Shown: piece after piece, positions 42,916-51,275 of the stretch
How positions within the stretch are numbered: position 1 is the first letter of the stretch
Layout: every line of letters starts with the position of its first letter
DNA from: Hyphomicrobiales bacterium
Lineage (GTDB): Bacteria > Pseudomonadota > Alphaproteobacteria > Rhizobiales > Xanthobacteraceae
Length of the DNA: 64,000 nt
Direction: 5' to 3'
Assembly: GCA_017305665.1 (NCBI GenBank)
Contig: JAFKKH010000024.1
Span: 1-64,000, forward strand
Position numbers and translations under genes: made by a program
The notes under the pieces: model-generated
Told to the model about the DNA's origin: nothing
Databases searched by the model: none
Seen by the model: the letters and a program-made list of their open reading frames with translations, nothing else

Positions 42916-44163
42916 TCAGGCCTCGGTATCGGTGATGAAGATGGTGGTCGCCTCGTCGCCGGGCGTCGTGCCATCGGCTTTCAAAGCCTGGAATGGCATC
43001 GTGATGGCCTGACCGCCTTCTCCGGATGTTGCGACATCCGCGTCGCTGAACTTCACCCGTGGCAGGTAGACGGTCATCGCCGGCGTATCGGGTGCCGACT
43101 TGGTCGTGAGATAAGCCAGGATCGAGACTTCACTTTCATTCAGGAAGTCGTTGATCAGGGTATCGTCCTGGAAGAAAGCCGTCGCCTGACCGGTGACGTT
43201 GGCGCGGCCGAGGAAAATCTCAGGCACCACGTTCTGACCGATCACGGCATCGCCCGAGGGGCTCAGGTCCATCTTGATATTGAGGCCTGTCACAACGCCG
43301 ACGGTTGACCCGCCGACCTGCAGAAGCCCATTGACCGCGGCGATGATGCCCGTCGTGGTTTCGGCGGTCGGCGCTGTATAGAATGGCGCATCTGCGTCCT
43401 TATAGAGTTCCATGTCGCGGCCCATGAAGGGCACTTCGATCGTCCCATTGCCGGTCGCCGGCAGATCGAGCGTGAAGCCCGCGGCACGGCACTCGGTAAA
43501 GAACCGCGAGACGTCGATATCTTCGGCATAAATCTCGATGCCGAACTTGCGCGACACGAAATTCGATGACGGAACGAAGATCGACTTGCCGACGGTCACA
43601 AGCGAAAACGAGGTATCGGCGGTCATCGTCTCCGGCGCCGGGAAAACCGAGATGTTGCGGTTGTTCGTTCCGCCGAACCCGGTGATCAGGAAGTTTTTCC
43701 CGTTATTGTTGGCGTCCGACAGGCTCGACGCGCGAAAGACCATTCCCTTACGCAAGCCGAGCGCGACCGGATCGCCGCCAGCCGCGATGAACTTGCTGGT
43801 CGCGTTGTCGGCCGCCAGACTCGTCAGCGCGCTCGGTCCAAGCGTGATGACCGATGCCGACTTGGTGCCGCGGCAGGACGCTTCGATGAAGTCCATCCAG
43901 GTCTTCGGCGAGAGCTCGCCGGTGATCGAGCCCGTGACGCTGCGCTTGCCGTGACGGAAGTCGGCAATCTGGCGATCGCTGCGGATCTCGTTCGACTGAT
44001 AGGTATCCTTGGCGAGCTTGAGCGTCGAGGAGACACGGCGAAGGATTTGGCCGCCATCCGCAGCCGGATCCGTCGCCGAGTCCGGCTGGGTGTTCGCGGA
44101 GATGACACCCGTCGCATAAGCCTTGTAGCGAATGCTTTGGGATACGCCTTCAGCCAAGCTCAT
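42916..44163 (-). CDS. Major tail tube protein
   Basis: This 415-residue beta-rich protein starts MSLAEGVSQSIRYKAYATG. Repeated motifs include SVTGSITGELSPKTWMDF (the tube-protein 'tail tube' segment) and DIDVSRFFTECRAAGFTLDL. The length, abundance position (single gene between terminator-type protein and chaperones) and composition match siphovirus tail tube proteins of Rhizobiales phages. A C-terminal domain of about 120 residues could protrude from the tube. Confidence 0.72.
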   Translation of the reverse strand: MSLAEGVSQSIRYKAYATGVISANTQPDSATDPAADGGQILRRVSSTLKLAKDTYQSNEIRSDRQIADFRHGKRSVTGSITGELSPKTWMDFIEASCRGTKSASVITLGPSALTSLAADNATSKFIAAGGDPVALGLRKGMVFRASSLSDANNNGKNFLITGFGGTNNRNISVFPAPETMTADTSFSLVTVGKSIFVPSSNFVSRKFGIEIYAEDIDVSRFFTECRAAGFTLDLPATGNGTIEVPFMGRDMELYKDADAPFYTAPTAETTTGIIAAVNGLLQVGGSTVGVVTGLNIKMDLSPSGDAVIGQNVVPEIFLGRANVTGQATAFFQDDTLINDFLNESEVSILAYLTTKSAPDTPAMTVYLPRVKFSDADVATSGEGGQAITMPFQALKADGTTPGDEATTIFITDTEA

Positions 44164-44222
44164 GGCAAAATCCTTTCGAGATGGAACGCGCCGTCGTCAC
44201 GACGGTGCTGGTTGGCGGCAAG

Positions 44223-44681
44223 TCAGCCGATCTGATCATAGCTCAGCGTGATCTCTGCGACCGCGCACTGGTAGTTATTGACGGCATCCAAGCCCGGCAG
44301 CGAGATCGACGATCCCGGCCCGATGAAGATCACGTCCGCCGCATAGCAACTGATATCGCCGTCCCGAAAGCCGCGCAGGCGCGATGCGATCTGCTCGGCC
44401 CGGTCCGACGCCGGCGCGGCTCCGGTTTCGCTGCCGATCGGCGAGAACACGAACACCTCGACCAGCGCTCGGTTGCGATAGAGATTGCGACCGGCTCCCC
44501 CACCATAGGCCGTGGGCCGTCCACCCGATCCTTGGTTGTTGAACACAACGAACGCGAACGGCGCCGGCTGGTCCGGCAAGGTCGGTGCAGCGTCGCCCTG
44601 CCAATAGATCGGGAATGTGAACGCCGAGGCCGGCAACTGCGCCTTGACCGCAGCGCGCGCCTGGGATTCCGTCGTGCTCAT
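44223..44681 (-). CDS. Tail terminator-like protein
   Basis: This 152-residue protein begins MSTTESQARAAVKAQLPASA. The segments FVVFNNQGSGGRPTAYGGGAG and LVEVFVFSPIGSETGAAPAS fit the alpha/beta tail terminator fold (gpU-like), which caps the tube. The call rests mainly on position immediately before the tube gene. The ATG at 44681 overlaps the preceding stop (ATGA). Confidence 0.55.
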   Translation of the reverse strand: MSTTESQARAAVKAQLPASAFTFPIYWQGDAAPTLPDQPAPFAFVVFNNQGSGGRPTAYGGGAGRNLYRNRALVEVFVFSPIGSETGAAPASDRAEQIASRLRGFRDGDISCYAADVIFIGPGSSISLPGLDAVNNYQCAVAEITLSYDQIG

Positions 44682-45028
44682 CCCCTCACCTGCAGAACGT
44701 AAGCGCAAAGCGTCGAACCGACGCGGCGCGATTTGTCGTCAATGCCTGCGATCGCGAGCTCCTTGCCGCGGACGACGATCTTATCTGTCGAGAGAAGCGG
44801 CAGCGAGACGTTGCCGCCCTCGAGGTCCTGCGCCAGCACGATGATCTTCCAATCGCCCTGCAGAACTGGCCCGACGATCTCGTTCGGCGCGTAGGAATCC
44901 TCTTTCCCCTGGCAAGCCTGTTCATATTTTGAACGCGGCGTTCCCGATCCGTAGTACCGGCGGATCGTGACGGTCTCGCAGGCGCCCAGCGCGCGCGCAT
45001 AGGCCTGACGGGCATATTCGGGCGTCAT
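44678..45028 (-). CDS. Head-tail joining / completion protein
   Basis: This 116-residue protein starts MTPEYARQAYARALGACETV. A small beta barrel is suggested by VGPVLQGDWKIIVLAQDLEG and LLSTDKIVVRGKELAIAGID, the usual look of head-closure (stopper) proteins. Both ends overlap neighbours by ATGA. Assignment is by position and fold impression only. Confidence 0.55.
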   Translation of the reverse strand: MTPEYARQAYARALGACETVTIRRYYGSGTPRSKYEQACQGKEDSYAPNEIVGPVLQGDWKIIVLAQDLEGGNVSLPLLSTDKIVVRGKELAIAGIDDKSRRVGSTLCAYVLQVRG

Positions 45029-45663
45029 GCCTGCCCCGTTCGCCGCCACCGCGCCAGTTTCGTGACGACGCTTGGCGGCAGCTCACCGTCCTCGCCGACG
45101 GCGCCGACCCAATATTGCGTCGAGATCACGCCCGGAATCTCCTCGGACTTCACGGTCGGATCGCGCCCCTTCGCTGACCAGTAGCTCGACACAAGATCGA
45201 TGCAGGCGCCCTCGATGGCTGCCGGCAAGTCGCTGTTGCTTGCCCCGGGCAGAATATAGCCGCCATCATAGGTCACGACGACGCTCTTGCAGAAGAACCA
45301 GGGGATGGGATAGCCGCCTGTATCCAATGCGAATAGCTCGCCGGTCTTGGGGTCGAACCGGTAGAGGGAATTCGAAAGCGGATCGCCGCCATCGACGACG
45401 ACCGACGCGATTGAAGCGATCGGGATCCTGTCCAGTGCAAGCCTGTCCGGCACGGAATCGTACTGCTCATGCCAAAACGTCTCGACGGCCGTCTCCCGGA
45501 CAACCCGAAACCCGAGAGCGGCCTCAATGTCCTCGCTGGCCTCATCGATCTTGGCCTGCAAAACGGTGTCACGGTTTGCATCGGTACCAGTCAGACCCAG
45601 CTCCAGCTTGACGCGATCGAGGGTCACCAGGGCGGTATCCGCCGCCGGCGAGGCAACAGTCAC
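45025..45663 (-). CDS. Head-tail connector protein (gp6-like adaptor)
   Basis: This 212-residue protein has LDRVKLELGLTGTDANRDTV and LQAKIDEASEDIEAALGFRV, the helical start of phage gp6-like head-tail connectors. It also has the DRIPIASIASVVVDG and VVTYDGGYILPG segments typical of the family. The GTG at 45663 has GAGG six bases upstream; an earlier GTG at 45675 overlaps the preceding stop. It forms the first ring below the portal. Confidence 0.78.
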   Translation of the reverse strand: MTVASPAADTALVTLDRVKLELGLTGTDANRDTVLQAKIDEASEDIEAALGFRVVRETAVETFWHEQYDSVPDRLALDRIPIASIASVVVDGGDPLSNSLYRFDPKTGELFALDTGGYPIPWFFCKSVVVTYDGGYILPGASNSDLPAAIEGACIDLVSSYWSAKGRDPTVKSEEIPGVISTQYWVGAVGEDGELPPSVVTKLARWRRTGQA

Positions 45664-45671
45664 GATCGACC

Positions 45672-46319
45672 TCACTTCAGCACCTCATCGAGCGAAACGT
45701 GCCGAAATTCTGTCAAAGCACTGCCATCTGTGGCGTTGATGACGTCGACGCCGGCGGCGCGGGCCGCTGCGTTCCAGCCGGCAAAGCCCGGACGGAATTC
45801 CCGCTCATAGATGCTGACGTCCCGTGGCCCTTTGTATTCGCCATGGAAGTGCTCCCGGCCCTCGACGAACCGCATGTCGTAGCCCAGCAGCACGACGCAG
45901 GCTGCACCCAGCGCGATCGCAAGGCTCACCGCCGTATGCCCGCTCGATCGGCCCTGCTGGATAACATCACGCCCCCGACTGAAGCTCGGCAGCGCCTGAG
46001 GATCGCCCTCGCCGCGCACCCGCCTGACCTTGTCCGGCAGTTCGCGCTTGGCCGTCCGCGACATCGAGACCACCAGACCTTGCCAGCTCTTCACCAACTC
46101 GCGCCGGGGCTCGTACCAGCTCGAGTCCGTGAAGAACAAAACTGAATCTGGCGGCGCCAGTACCGCCGACGAATTGACGGCGATTGCGCAACGGCCCCGG
46201 ATGCGTTCACAGATCTCCGCCGTCAGGCTCGGGCCCGACGCCAGGCAAAAGATCGTCTCGCCCTTGAACAGAGGTTCGGGCGACCAGAATTCGAGTTCGC
46301 GGGTTGCGGCAGCTGTCAT
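45672..46319 (-). CDS. MptE-like / Maf-like (DUF115) sugar-transferase-type protein
   Basis: This 215-residue protein has IFCLASGPSLTAEICERIRG near the N-terminus and GRSSGHTAVSLAIALGA followed by VVLLGYDMRF. These are the signatures of the MptE-like domain (formerly DUF115), also the core of Maf flagellin glycosyltransferases. In phages such proteins are seen beside glycosyltransferases. It starts at the stop of the glycosyltransferase gene (ATGA). Role inferred: transfer or activation of a sugar on a virion protein. Confidence 0.68.
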   Translation of the reverse strand: MTAAATRELEFWSPEPLFKGETIFCLASGPSLTAEICERIRGRCAIAVNSSAVLAPPDSVLFFTDSSWYEPRRELVKSWQGLVVSMSRTAKRELPDKVRRVRGEGDPQALPSFSRGRDVIQQGRSSGHTAVSLAIALGAACVVLLGYDMRFVEGREHFHGEYKGPRDVSIYEREFRPGFAGWNAAARAAGVDVINATDGSALTEFRHVSLDEVLK

Positions 46320-46939
46320 ACCCAGTGCTCCCTCACCCATTCCGCCTCTGGACGACCTACAAGCTCATGCGGTTTGTCGTTGCCGTGGAAGTAGACAATC
46401 CGCGCATCACCCAGCCCATGACTGCGAACGTGCCCCTTGAACGAAACGACGTGTCCCGGAAAGACATCGTCGATAAAGGCGTGCGGCTGCTGCCGGATCC
46501 ACTCCATGTCGTTCTCACCACGCCAACGCGACCAGACGTCCTGCTTTCCGGCCGGCACGAGAGCGACGCCATTGCACGCTCGCGACGGCATATAGGGATC
46601 GCGCGGAAGTGCGATCACGTCGCTTGTCAGGCAATAGCCGGCCAGATGATCGATGTTGCCGGTAATCACGGTGTCGAGCCCCATCAGGATCATCGGCTGG
46701 CCCAGGCGATACGGCTCGGTGAAAGAGCCATAACTGATCGGGCGTGCCAGAAGCGGCTCCTGGCTAATCGAAGGGCCAAGGCATCTCGGCTCATCGGTGA
46801 ACAGCACGAATCTGAACGGCTGGGTCAGATTGCGCGCCACACCGCGGTAAAGTTTCTCAACCCAGCTTTCGTCATAGCAGCGCGAGAATGGCTGAGAGGC
46901 GCCGTTAGCCTGCCAAAGGCAGGTCGCAACGTGCAGCAT
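46316..46939 (-). CDS. GT-A type glycosyltransferase
   Basis: This 207-residue protein starts MLHVATCLWQANGASQPFSR. FRFVLFTDEP and GQPMILMGLDTVITGNIDHL have the layout of GT-A transferases, with GLD (Asp89) in place of the usual DxD. YMPSRACNGVALVPAGKQDVW and a C-terminal HGNDKPHEL follow. The ATG at 46939 has GAGGGA seven bases upstream. It overlaps the end of the acetyltransferase gene by 35 bp. Donor and acceptor are unknown. Confidence 0.7.
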   Translation of the reverse strand: MLHVATCLWQANGASQPFSRCYDESWVEKLYRGVARNLTQPFRFVLFTDEPRCLGPSISQEPLLARPISYGSFTEPYRLGQPMILMGLDTVITGNIDHLAGYCLTSDVIALPRDPYMPSRACNGVALVPAGKQDVWSRWRGENDMEWIRQQPHAFIDDVFPGHVVSFKGHVRSHGLGDARIVYFHGNDKPHELVGRPEAEWVREHWV

Positions 46940-47465
46940 GTGATCCCTCGCTCCCCGCACCTCTCAGACGATCGGGACGGCGCGCCGACAGCGGCACCCA
47001 ACCGCCTTTTCTCTTCCAGAGCGAGCAAGGCGGCATCGAATGCGTGACCACGGCGCCAGCGGCGACAACTGAGTTCGCTCCGATCGACACGCCGGGCAGA
47101 ATGATCGCGCCGGCCCCGATCGAGGCGCCGTCAGCGATGTCGACCGTCACCATCCTGCGTGTAAGCAGCAACTCGGCATCGAAACCGTCCTTGCCCACAC
47201 GCGGCCAGCGGTCGTTGCAGACGATCACGCCGGGCCCGACGAACACATCGTTACCGAGCTTCGTTCCCGGATGCAGCTGCGCGCCATGACCGATCAGGCA
47301 CCGATCGCCGATGGTGGCCGCGTCGACAATGGCGCAGCCGCCGACCGAGCAATCTTCCCCGACATGGGCGCCCCGGATCACGCTGGCGAATTGCCAGACG
47401 ATCGAGCGATCGCCGATAACCGATCCTGCGACGTGCGCTTTATCGTGGATGGCCGCGGTCGTCAT
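46905..47465 (-). CDS. Hexapeptide-repeat acetyltransferase (WbpD/WlbB-like)
   Basis: This 186-residue left-handed beta-helix protein shows hexapeptide turns in GDRSIVWQFASVIRGAHVGE, ATIGDRCLIGHGAQLHPGTK and IADGASIGAGAIILPGVSIG. The segment VFVGPGVIVCNDRWPR corresponds to VFxGPxxxFTNDxxPR of UDP-3-amino-sugar N-acetyltransferases such as WbpD. The start is the ATG at 47465; the longer frame to 47651 runs antisense-like through another gene. It opens a three-gene sugar cassette within the structural operon. Confidence 0.75.
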   Translation of the reverse strand: MTTAAIHDKAHVAGSVIGDRSIVWQFASVIRGAHVGEDCSVGGCAIVDAATIGDRCLIGHGAQLHPGTKLGNDVFVGPGVIVCNDRWPRVGKDGFDAELLLTRRMVTVDIADGASIGAGAIILPGVSIGANSVVAAGAVVTHSMPPCSLWKRKGGWVPLSARRPDRLRGAGSEGSHAARCDLPLAG

Positions 47466-47469
47466 CGGC

Positions 47470-47805
47470 CTACTCCGACGTCTTCGAGGTCCCGGAGCCG
47501 CCGGAGTCCTGTGTAGGGAGGTTTGACAACTGGTTGAGGTGATCGAGGGCCTCTTCCGCCTTCTTCGATACGTCTTCGGCGAAGGCCTCGTACCGTCGGG
47601 CCACATCGACATGCTTGGCATACGCCGCTTCGAGCTTGGCGGCGGCAGCATCGGCCATATCGTCGGCCTTCTTCATCAGAGTCCCGCTGGCATTGGCCAG
47701 GCGCTGAATTCCCCGCATGCTCTTGTCCTTTTCGGTATGGCGGCCCGAAAGTTCGGCGATGGTGGCCCGGAGATGGCGATCGAGACGACCGCCTTCCGGT
47801 GTCAC
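47470..47805 (-). CDS. Helical phage structural/accessory protein
   Basis: This 111-residue protein is mostly helical (LMKKADDMADAAAAKLEAAY and EDVSKKAEEALDHLNQLSNL) with a Ser/Gly/Thr tail. It starts at a GTG overlapping the preceding stop (GTGA); an internal ATG (MRGIQRLANA) is the alternative. No family was recognised. The coiled-coil character and position suggest a virion or assembly accessory role. Confidence 0.55.
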   Translation of the reverse strand: MTPEGGRLDRHLRATIAELSGRHTEKDKSMRGIQRLANASGTLMKKADDMADAAAAKLEAAYAKHVDVARRYEAFAEDVSKKAEEALDHLNQLSNLPTQDSGGSGTSKTSE

Positions 47806-48185
47806 GTAGGGTTGCGGCGCGCCTGCTCGGCGGCGATCGCCTTCAGCGCATCGTCTTTGGTCTTGATCGCCGCGGGTTCATCACTGACCGATTGGCCGAT
47901 CTTGATCAGATCCGCGTCTGCGATCTTCGTCAGATCAGCCGGAATCGCGATCTTGCCGCGGGCTTCGAGCTTCGCTGCAGCCTTGGCCGCCTCGGCGTCG
48001 GCTTTCGAGCGCGCGCGCTCTGCCGTCTCATCGTGCTCGACCGCATGGCCACGCTCAATATAGGCCCTCGCATACGTCTCCTCGACGCGACCCTTGAAGT
48101 CGACGACTTGATCCTTCTCATAGACCACGTCCTCGGCGCGAGTCTGACCGCGGATGATATGCTGTTCTGTGAACTTGATCTTCAT
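47802..48185 (-). CDS. Head accessory protein of unknown function
   Basis: This 127-residue protein begins MKIKFTEQHIIRGQTRAEDV. VVDFKGRVEETYARAYIERGHAV resembles small 'head fibre / DUF7210-like' proteins found after capsid genes. An Ala/Lys-rich coil follows. It is the first gene after the terminator at 48231-48258, so it may depend on read-through or on its own promoter. Confidence 0.55.
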   Translation of the reverse strand: MKIKFTEQHIIRGQTRAEDVVYEKDQVVDFKGRVEETYARAYIERGHAVEHDETAERARSKADAEAAKAAAKLEARGKIAIPADLTKIADADLIKIGQSVSDEPAAIKTKDDALKAIAAEQARRNPT

Positions 48186-48230
48186 GGCCTGCTCCGGCGT
48201 TCTCGAATTAGCTGCCCTACCCTAGACAGC

Positions 48231-48258
48231 AAAAAGCCCCGCACGCCGGCGGGGCTTT
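48231..48258 (-). terminator. Terminator within the head operon
   Basis: The stem AAAGCCCCGC / GCGGGGCTTT (48233-48242 with 48249-48258) has a 6-base loop. The A-run on the left gives a U-tract for minus-strand transcripts. It follows the decoration-type gene and would lower expression of downstream genes relative to the capsid. Confidence 0.85.
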
Positions 48259-48284
48259 CCACGCGGTGATCCGCTTAAAACGGA

Positions 48285-48827
48285 TCAATCGACAATCATC
48301 GAGTCGAGCGCATCCTTCGGATAGCGCGGCTCGTGACCGAAGTAGAGGGCGCAACCGAGCTGAGCGTTGGTGCCGATGTCGGCGATCGAGACCTGAATGC
48401 AGTCGTAACCATTGTTGACGTCGAGGTCTTCGGCCTTGATGTCGATCACGATGATGGCCGCCTGTTCGGCAAGGTCGCTGTTGGTATAGGTGCCGTTCGT
48501 CGTGTTGAACGTGTCATTCGTTGCCGGCGAGCCCGACGTCGACTTCGTGAACTGGTCGACGGCCAGCAGGTTGGTCGCGGCCTGCTTCTTGCGAACCTCG
48601 GTGAAGCCAAGCGCCTTCGGGTTGGTACCAGAGACGTCCTGAGCCTGTTTCACGGTGATGGTCGGATCATCGCCGGCGGTGCCGACGGCCTTGAAGATCA
48701 CGATCGCTATGCGACCGTAGCCCTTCATGCTGACCCAGTCGCCGGCATTTGCGCCGGAATTCATGGCGACCGGCAGGAAGCCCTGCGCGATCTGGTTCTT
48801 CTCACAAAAATGCTGATTGAAGTCCAT
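48285..48827 (-). CDS. Head decoration-type protein
   Basis: This 180-residue protein starts MDFNQHFCEKNQIAQGFLPV. It is Thr/Asn/Gly-rich (KSTSGSPATNDTFNTTNGTY) and has beta segments ending FGHEPRYPKDALDSMIVD. It follows the major capsid gene and is itself followed by a terminator, the usual place of decoration or capsid-accessory proteins. AAGGGA precedes the ATG at 48827. Family not recognised. Confidence 0.6.
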   Translation of the reverse strand: MDFNQHFCEKNQIAQGFLPVAMNSGANAGDWVSMKGYGRIAIVIFKAVGTAGDDPTITVKQAQDVSGTNPKALGFTEVRKKQAATNLLAVDQFTKSTSGSPATNDTFNTTNGTYTNSDLAEQAAIIVIDIKAEDLDVNNGYDCIQVSIADIGTNAQLGCALYFGHEPRYPKDALDSMIVD

Positions 48828-48926
48828 TGGTGGTGGTCCCTTCGATAAATAGCGGGCCCGGAGGCGCGCGCGAATTGCGGGAGAGAGGAAGAAGCCTGCG
48901 CCCATCTAGGCGCAGGCTCAGTGCGA

Positions 48927-50393
48927 TCAGCGCGCCTGCAGTGCGACGGCCCAGGACAGGGTGTTGCTGCCGTTCTGGCGCGAGATCGGCGCCGACCATG
49001 CGGGCTGACCGTTCACCCGGAAGATGAAACGGAACGCCATCAGCGCCTGATCGAAGTACAGGTGGATGCTGGTGTCGGTCTGGATCGCACCGCCCGCCTT
49101 GGTCAGAGCCCAGTATTGGCTCAGATCGCAGAGGATAATGTCACCCAGGCTGCCGAGCGCCGCGCACGCCTCGACCGGAACGACCGGACGGCCCTTGAGG
49201 CGACCATAGGGCGCATCGTTGAGGCCACCCGGCGGCAGATAGGCCGGAGTGGACGATGCGGCGGTCGGCGTGATGCCGTTGCCGACGAACGCCATGCCCT
49301 CGAGCTGCGGCTCGACATCCTGGTTGACGAGCCAGATCGCGTTGCTGCGCCAGCCGGCATACATCCGGCCCCACATCTTGTTGATGTTGGCGAACCAGAC
49401 CGTTGCCGCGGGCTGCGAGGTCTCTTTCGACACCTGAATGACCGACGCGCCGACGGCGCTGTAGCCGGGGATCATGCCGAGCGGCTGGCCGGCGCCGGTG
49501 CCGGCCACGATCGCGGTATTGATCTTCGACGTCATCTTCTGCGGGGCCTTGGCATTCAGCCAGGACTCGAGGCCGGAGGCGTCCTGCATCATTTCCTCGC
49601 TGATCGGCACCAAAGCCGACAGCTTGGAGAGGCGCAGCTGGCCCATCTCAAAGAGGCCCTTCGACTGCGGGATCTGCGATCCTTCGCCTTCCCAATAGAC
49701 TTGCACACCCTTGGTGGTGTCCCAAGGCGTAACTTCATCCTTCGGAATGGTCAGGCTGTTGCCATCCGTCGTGAGCGGCGTACAGCGCGACAGCAGGCTC
49801 TCGATGCCGTTCACCTTCTGCCAAATGCTGGCCGAGAACGACGGAGGGATCAGGAAACCGCCGTCGGCGCCGACACCTTCGTTGCCGAAGGTACTCGCCG
49901 CATTGCGCAGTCGGGTGACGTTTTCATTCACGTTGCCCCGGTAGTGGTTCTGCACGGTCTGCGCGAACTCGCCGAACGAGCGGAATCCCATACGCTGGGC
50001 GTCCTGCCGCGGCTCCGCAGGCACGGTGCGTCCACGCTGCCCCGGCTCACCGCGGTTCTGCGGTTCGGCGCTGGAGCGGCGGCCCTGGCCGGTCGGCTGC
50101 AGCAGCTTCAGCGCCTTGATCTTCTTGGTGAGCTTTTCGAGCTCACCGGCGCTTTCCTCGATCTCGTTGGTCTCGTCGTCGGTCAGATCCTCACCGGCCT
50201 CCGCGCGAATACGGAACGCATCGAGCGTGGCATTGATCTCGACGACGCGGGCCTCGAGGTCGGCCAGCACTGGGCCTTCCATACGGATCGAGCCGAGCGG
50301 GATTGCGCCAGCGCCGGCGGCAACAGCCATCAGCGACATCGACGACAGTGCGAGCAACTTCATATCGCCCAGAAGGGCGCGCTTCATGGTCAT
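48927..50393 (-). CDS. HK97-fold major capsid protein with hydrophobic N-terminus
   Basis: This 488-residue protein has an N-terminal delta-like region with a coiled coil (LEARVVEINATLDAFRIRAE, NEIEESAGELEKLTKKIKAL). The HK97 fold follows (GFLIPPSFSASIWQKVNGIE, KLSALVPISEEMMQDASGLE, FVGNGITPTAASSTPAYLPP). The cleavage products of the ClpP-type protease encoded upstream should include the N-terminal part. Oddly, the N-terminus (MKLLALSSMSLMAVAAGAGA) looks like a signal peptide. The ATG at 50393 has AAGGA upstream; an ATG at 50282 would omit the hydrophobic segment but lacks a ribosome site. Confidence 0.88.
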   Translation of the reverse strand: MTMKRALLGDMKLLALSSMSLMAVAAGAGAIPLGSIRMEGPVLADLEARVVEINATLDAFRIRAEAGEDLTDDETNEIEESAGELEKLTKKIKALKLLQPTGQGRRSSAEPQNRGEPGQRGRTVPAEPRQDAQRMGFRSFGEFAQTVQNHYRGNVNENVTRLRNAASTFGNEGVGADGGFLIPPSFSASIWQKVNGIESLLSRCTPLTTDGNSLTIPKDEVTPWDTTKGVQVYWEGEGSQIPQSKGLFEMGQLRLSKLSALVPISEEMMQDASGLESWLNAKAPQKMTSKINTAIVAGTGAGQPLGMIPGYSAVGASVIQVSKETSQPAATVWFANINKMWGRMYAGWRSNAIWLVNQDVEPQLEGMAFVGNGITPTAASSTPAYLPPGGLNDAPYGRLKGRPVVPVEACAALGSLGDIILCDLSQYWALTKAGGAIQTDTSIHLYFDQALMAFRFIFRVNGQPAWSAPISRQNGSNTLSWAVALQAR

Positions 50394-50412
50394 AGAATTC
50401 TGTCCTTCTATG

Positions 50413-50517
50413 GGCTGTCTCGTCTCACGACGGGACTGTGATGCGGCCGATCTCACATCGGTCGCGTTGAACCGCGGGCCGCAATCACTGCGGGCCGCGT
50501 ATCCGTCTCAAGACGGA
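50413..50517 (-). promoter_or_regulatory. Array of four hairpins upstream of the capsid gene
   Basis: On the minus strand, four small hairpins follow each other between the protease stop and the capsid start: TCCGTC/GACGGA (50502-50517, loop TTGA), CGCGGCCCGCA/TGCGGCCCGCG with one central mismatch (50473-50499, loop GTGAT), CCGAT/ATCGG (50447-50461, loop GTGAG) and CGTC/GACG (50421-50432, loop GTGA). No U-tracts follow, so these are not terminators. Three loops share GTGA. Confidence 0.5.
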
Positions 50518-50526
50518 ATTGGGAAA

Positions 50527-51267
50527 TCAGGTTTTCAGTGCAGCGATACGCGCGAAGGCAGCCGCGGCACGGCGGTTGTTCGGCTTGAGTGCCGCGGGAA
50601 TTTTCTTGAAGGTTTCGATCGCCTTCGGATTGCTGACGCGGGCCGCGATCTTCAGATTTTCGACCATGCGATCTGCGAATCCGTTCTCGACAGCCTCGGC
50701 GCCGGTCATCCAGGTCTCGTCATCCATCATCTGCGCGATCTTCTTGCGGTCACCCTTCGTGCGCGCCGCATAAACATCGATGATGGTATTGTTGACTGTA
50801 TCGAGCATCTCGGCCGATCGGCGCAGTTCGCGCGCATCGCCCATCGCAATGGTGTAGGCGTTGTGGATCATGATGAAGCCGCCCTCGGCGATTTCGATCT
50901 CGTCGCCGGCCATCGCCAGGAACGACGCGGCGGATGCCGCGAGTCCGTCAATGTGAACAATCTTTTTTGCCTTGTGCTCGTTCAGCAGCGAATACATCGC
51001 CTTGCCGTCGAAGACGGAGCCACCCTCGGAATTGATCCGAAGGTCGATCGTCTTGACGTTGCCGAGCGCCTTGAGATCGTCCGCAAACTGTTTGGCGGTC
51101 ACGCCCTCTCCGAACCAGTCGCCGCCGATCACGCCATAGACGTAGATCTCGGCACTGTCGTTCGCCTTGTTGGCGACGATGCGGTAACCGCTCGGCTTGG
51201 CGCCAGCGGTTGGCTTGGTCTTGATCGGCACGACGGCATTGAAGATCGGAAAAGAGCGATTGTTCAT
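50527..51267 (-). CDS. ClpP-like prohead maturation protease
   Basis: This 246-residue head protease has the ClpP/S14 fold. It has VYGVIGGDWFGEGVTAKQFA, IDLRINSEGGSVFDGKAMYS, the nucleophile serine in HIDGLAASAASFLAMAGDEI and the histidine in GFIMIHNAYTIAMG. It would cut the N-terminal scaffold region of the capsid protein during prohead maturation. The ATG at 51267 has GAGG six bases upstream; a TTG at 51279 overlapping the previous stop is the alternative. The pair protease-capsid is canonical. Confidence 0.9.
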   Translation of the reverse strand: MNNRSFPIFNAVVPIKTKPTAGAKPSGYRIVANKANDSAEIYVYGVIGGDWFGEGVTAKQFADDLKALGNVKTIDLRINSEGGSVFDGKAMYSLLNEHKAKKIVHIDGLAASAASFLAMAGDEIEIAEGGFIMIHNAYTIAMGDARELRRSAEMLDTVNNTIIDVYAARTKGDRKKIAQMMDDETWMTGAEAVENGFADRMVENLKIAARVSNPKAIETFKKIPAALKPNNRRAAAAFARIAALKT

Positions 51268-51275
51268 TGTCGACC

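Noticed and set aside
46905-47651. 248-codon version of the acetyltransferase
   Set aside because: The extra N-terminus is Arg/Pro/Ser-rich shadow sequence inside the 111-residue gene; the hexapeptide protein begins at 47465.
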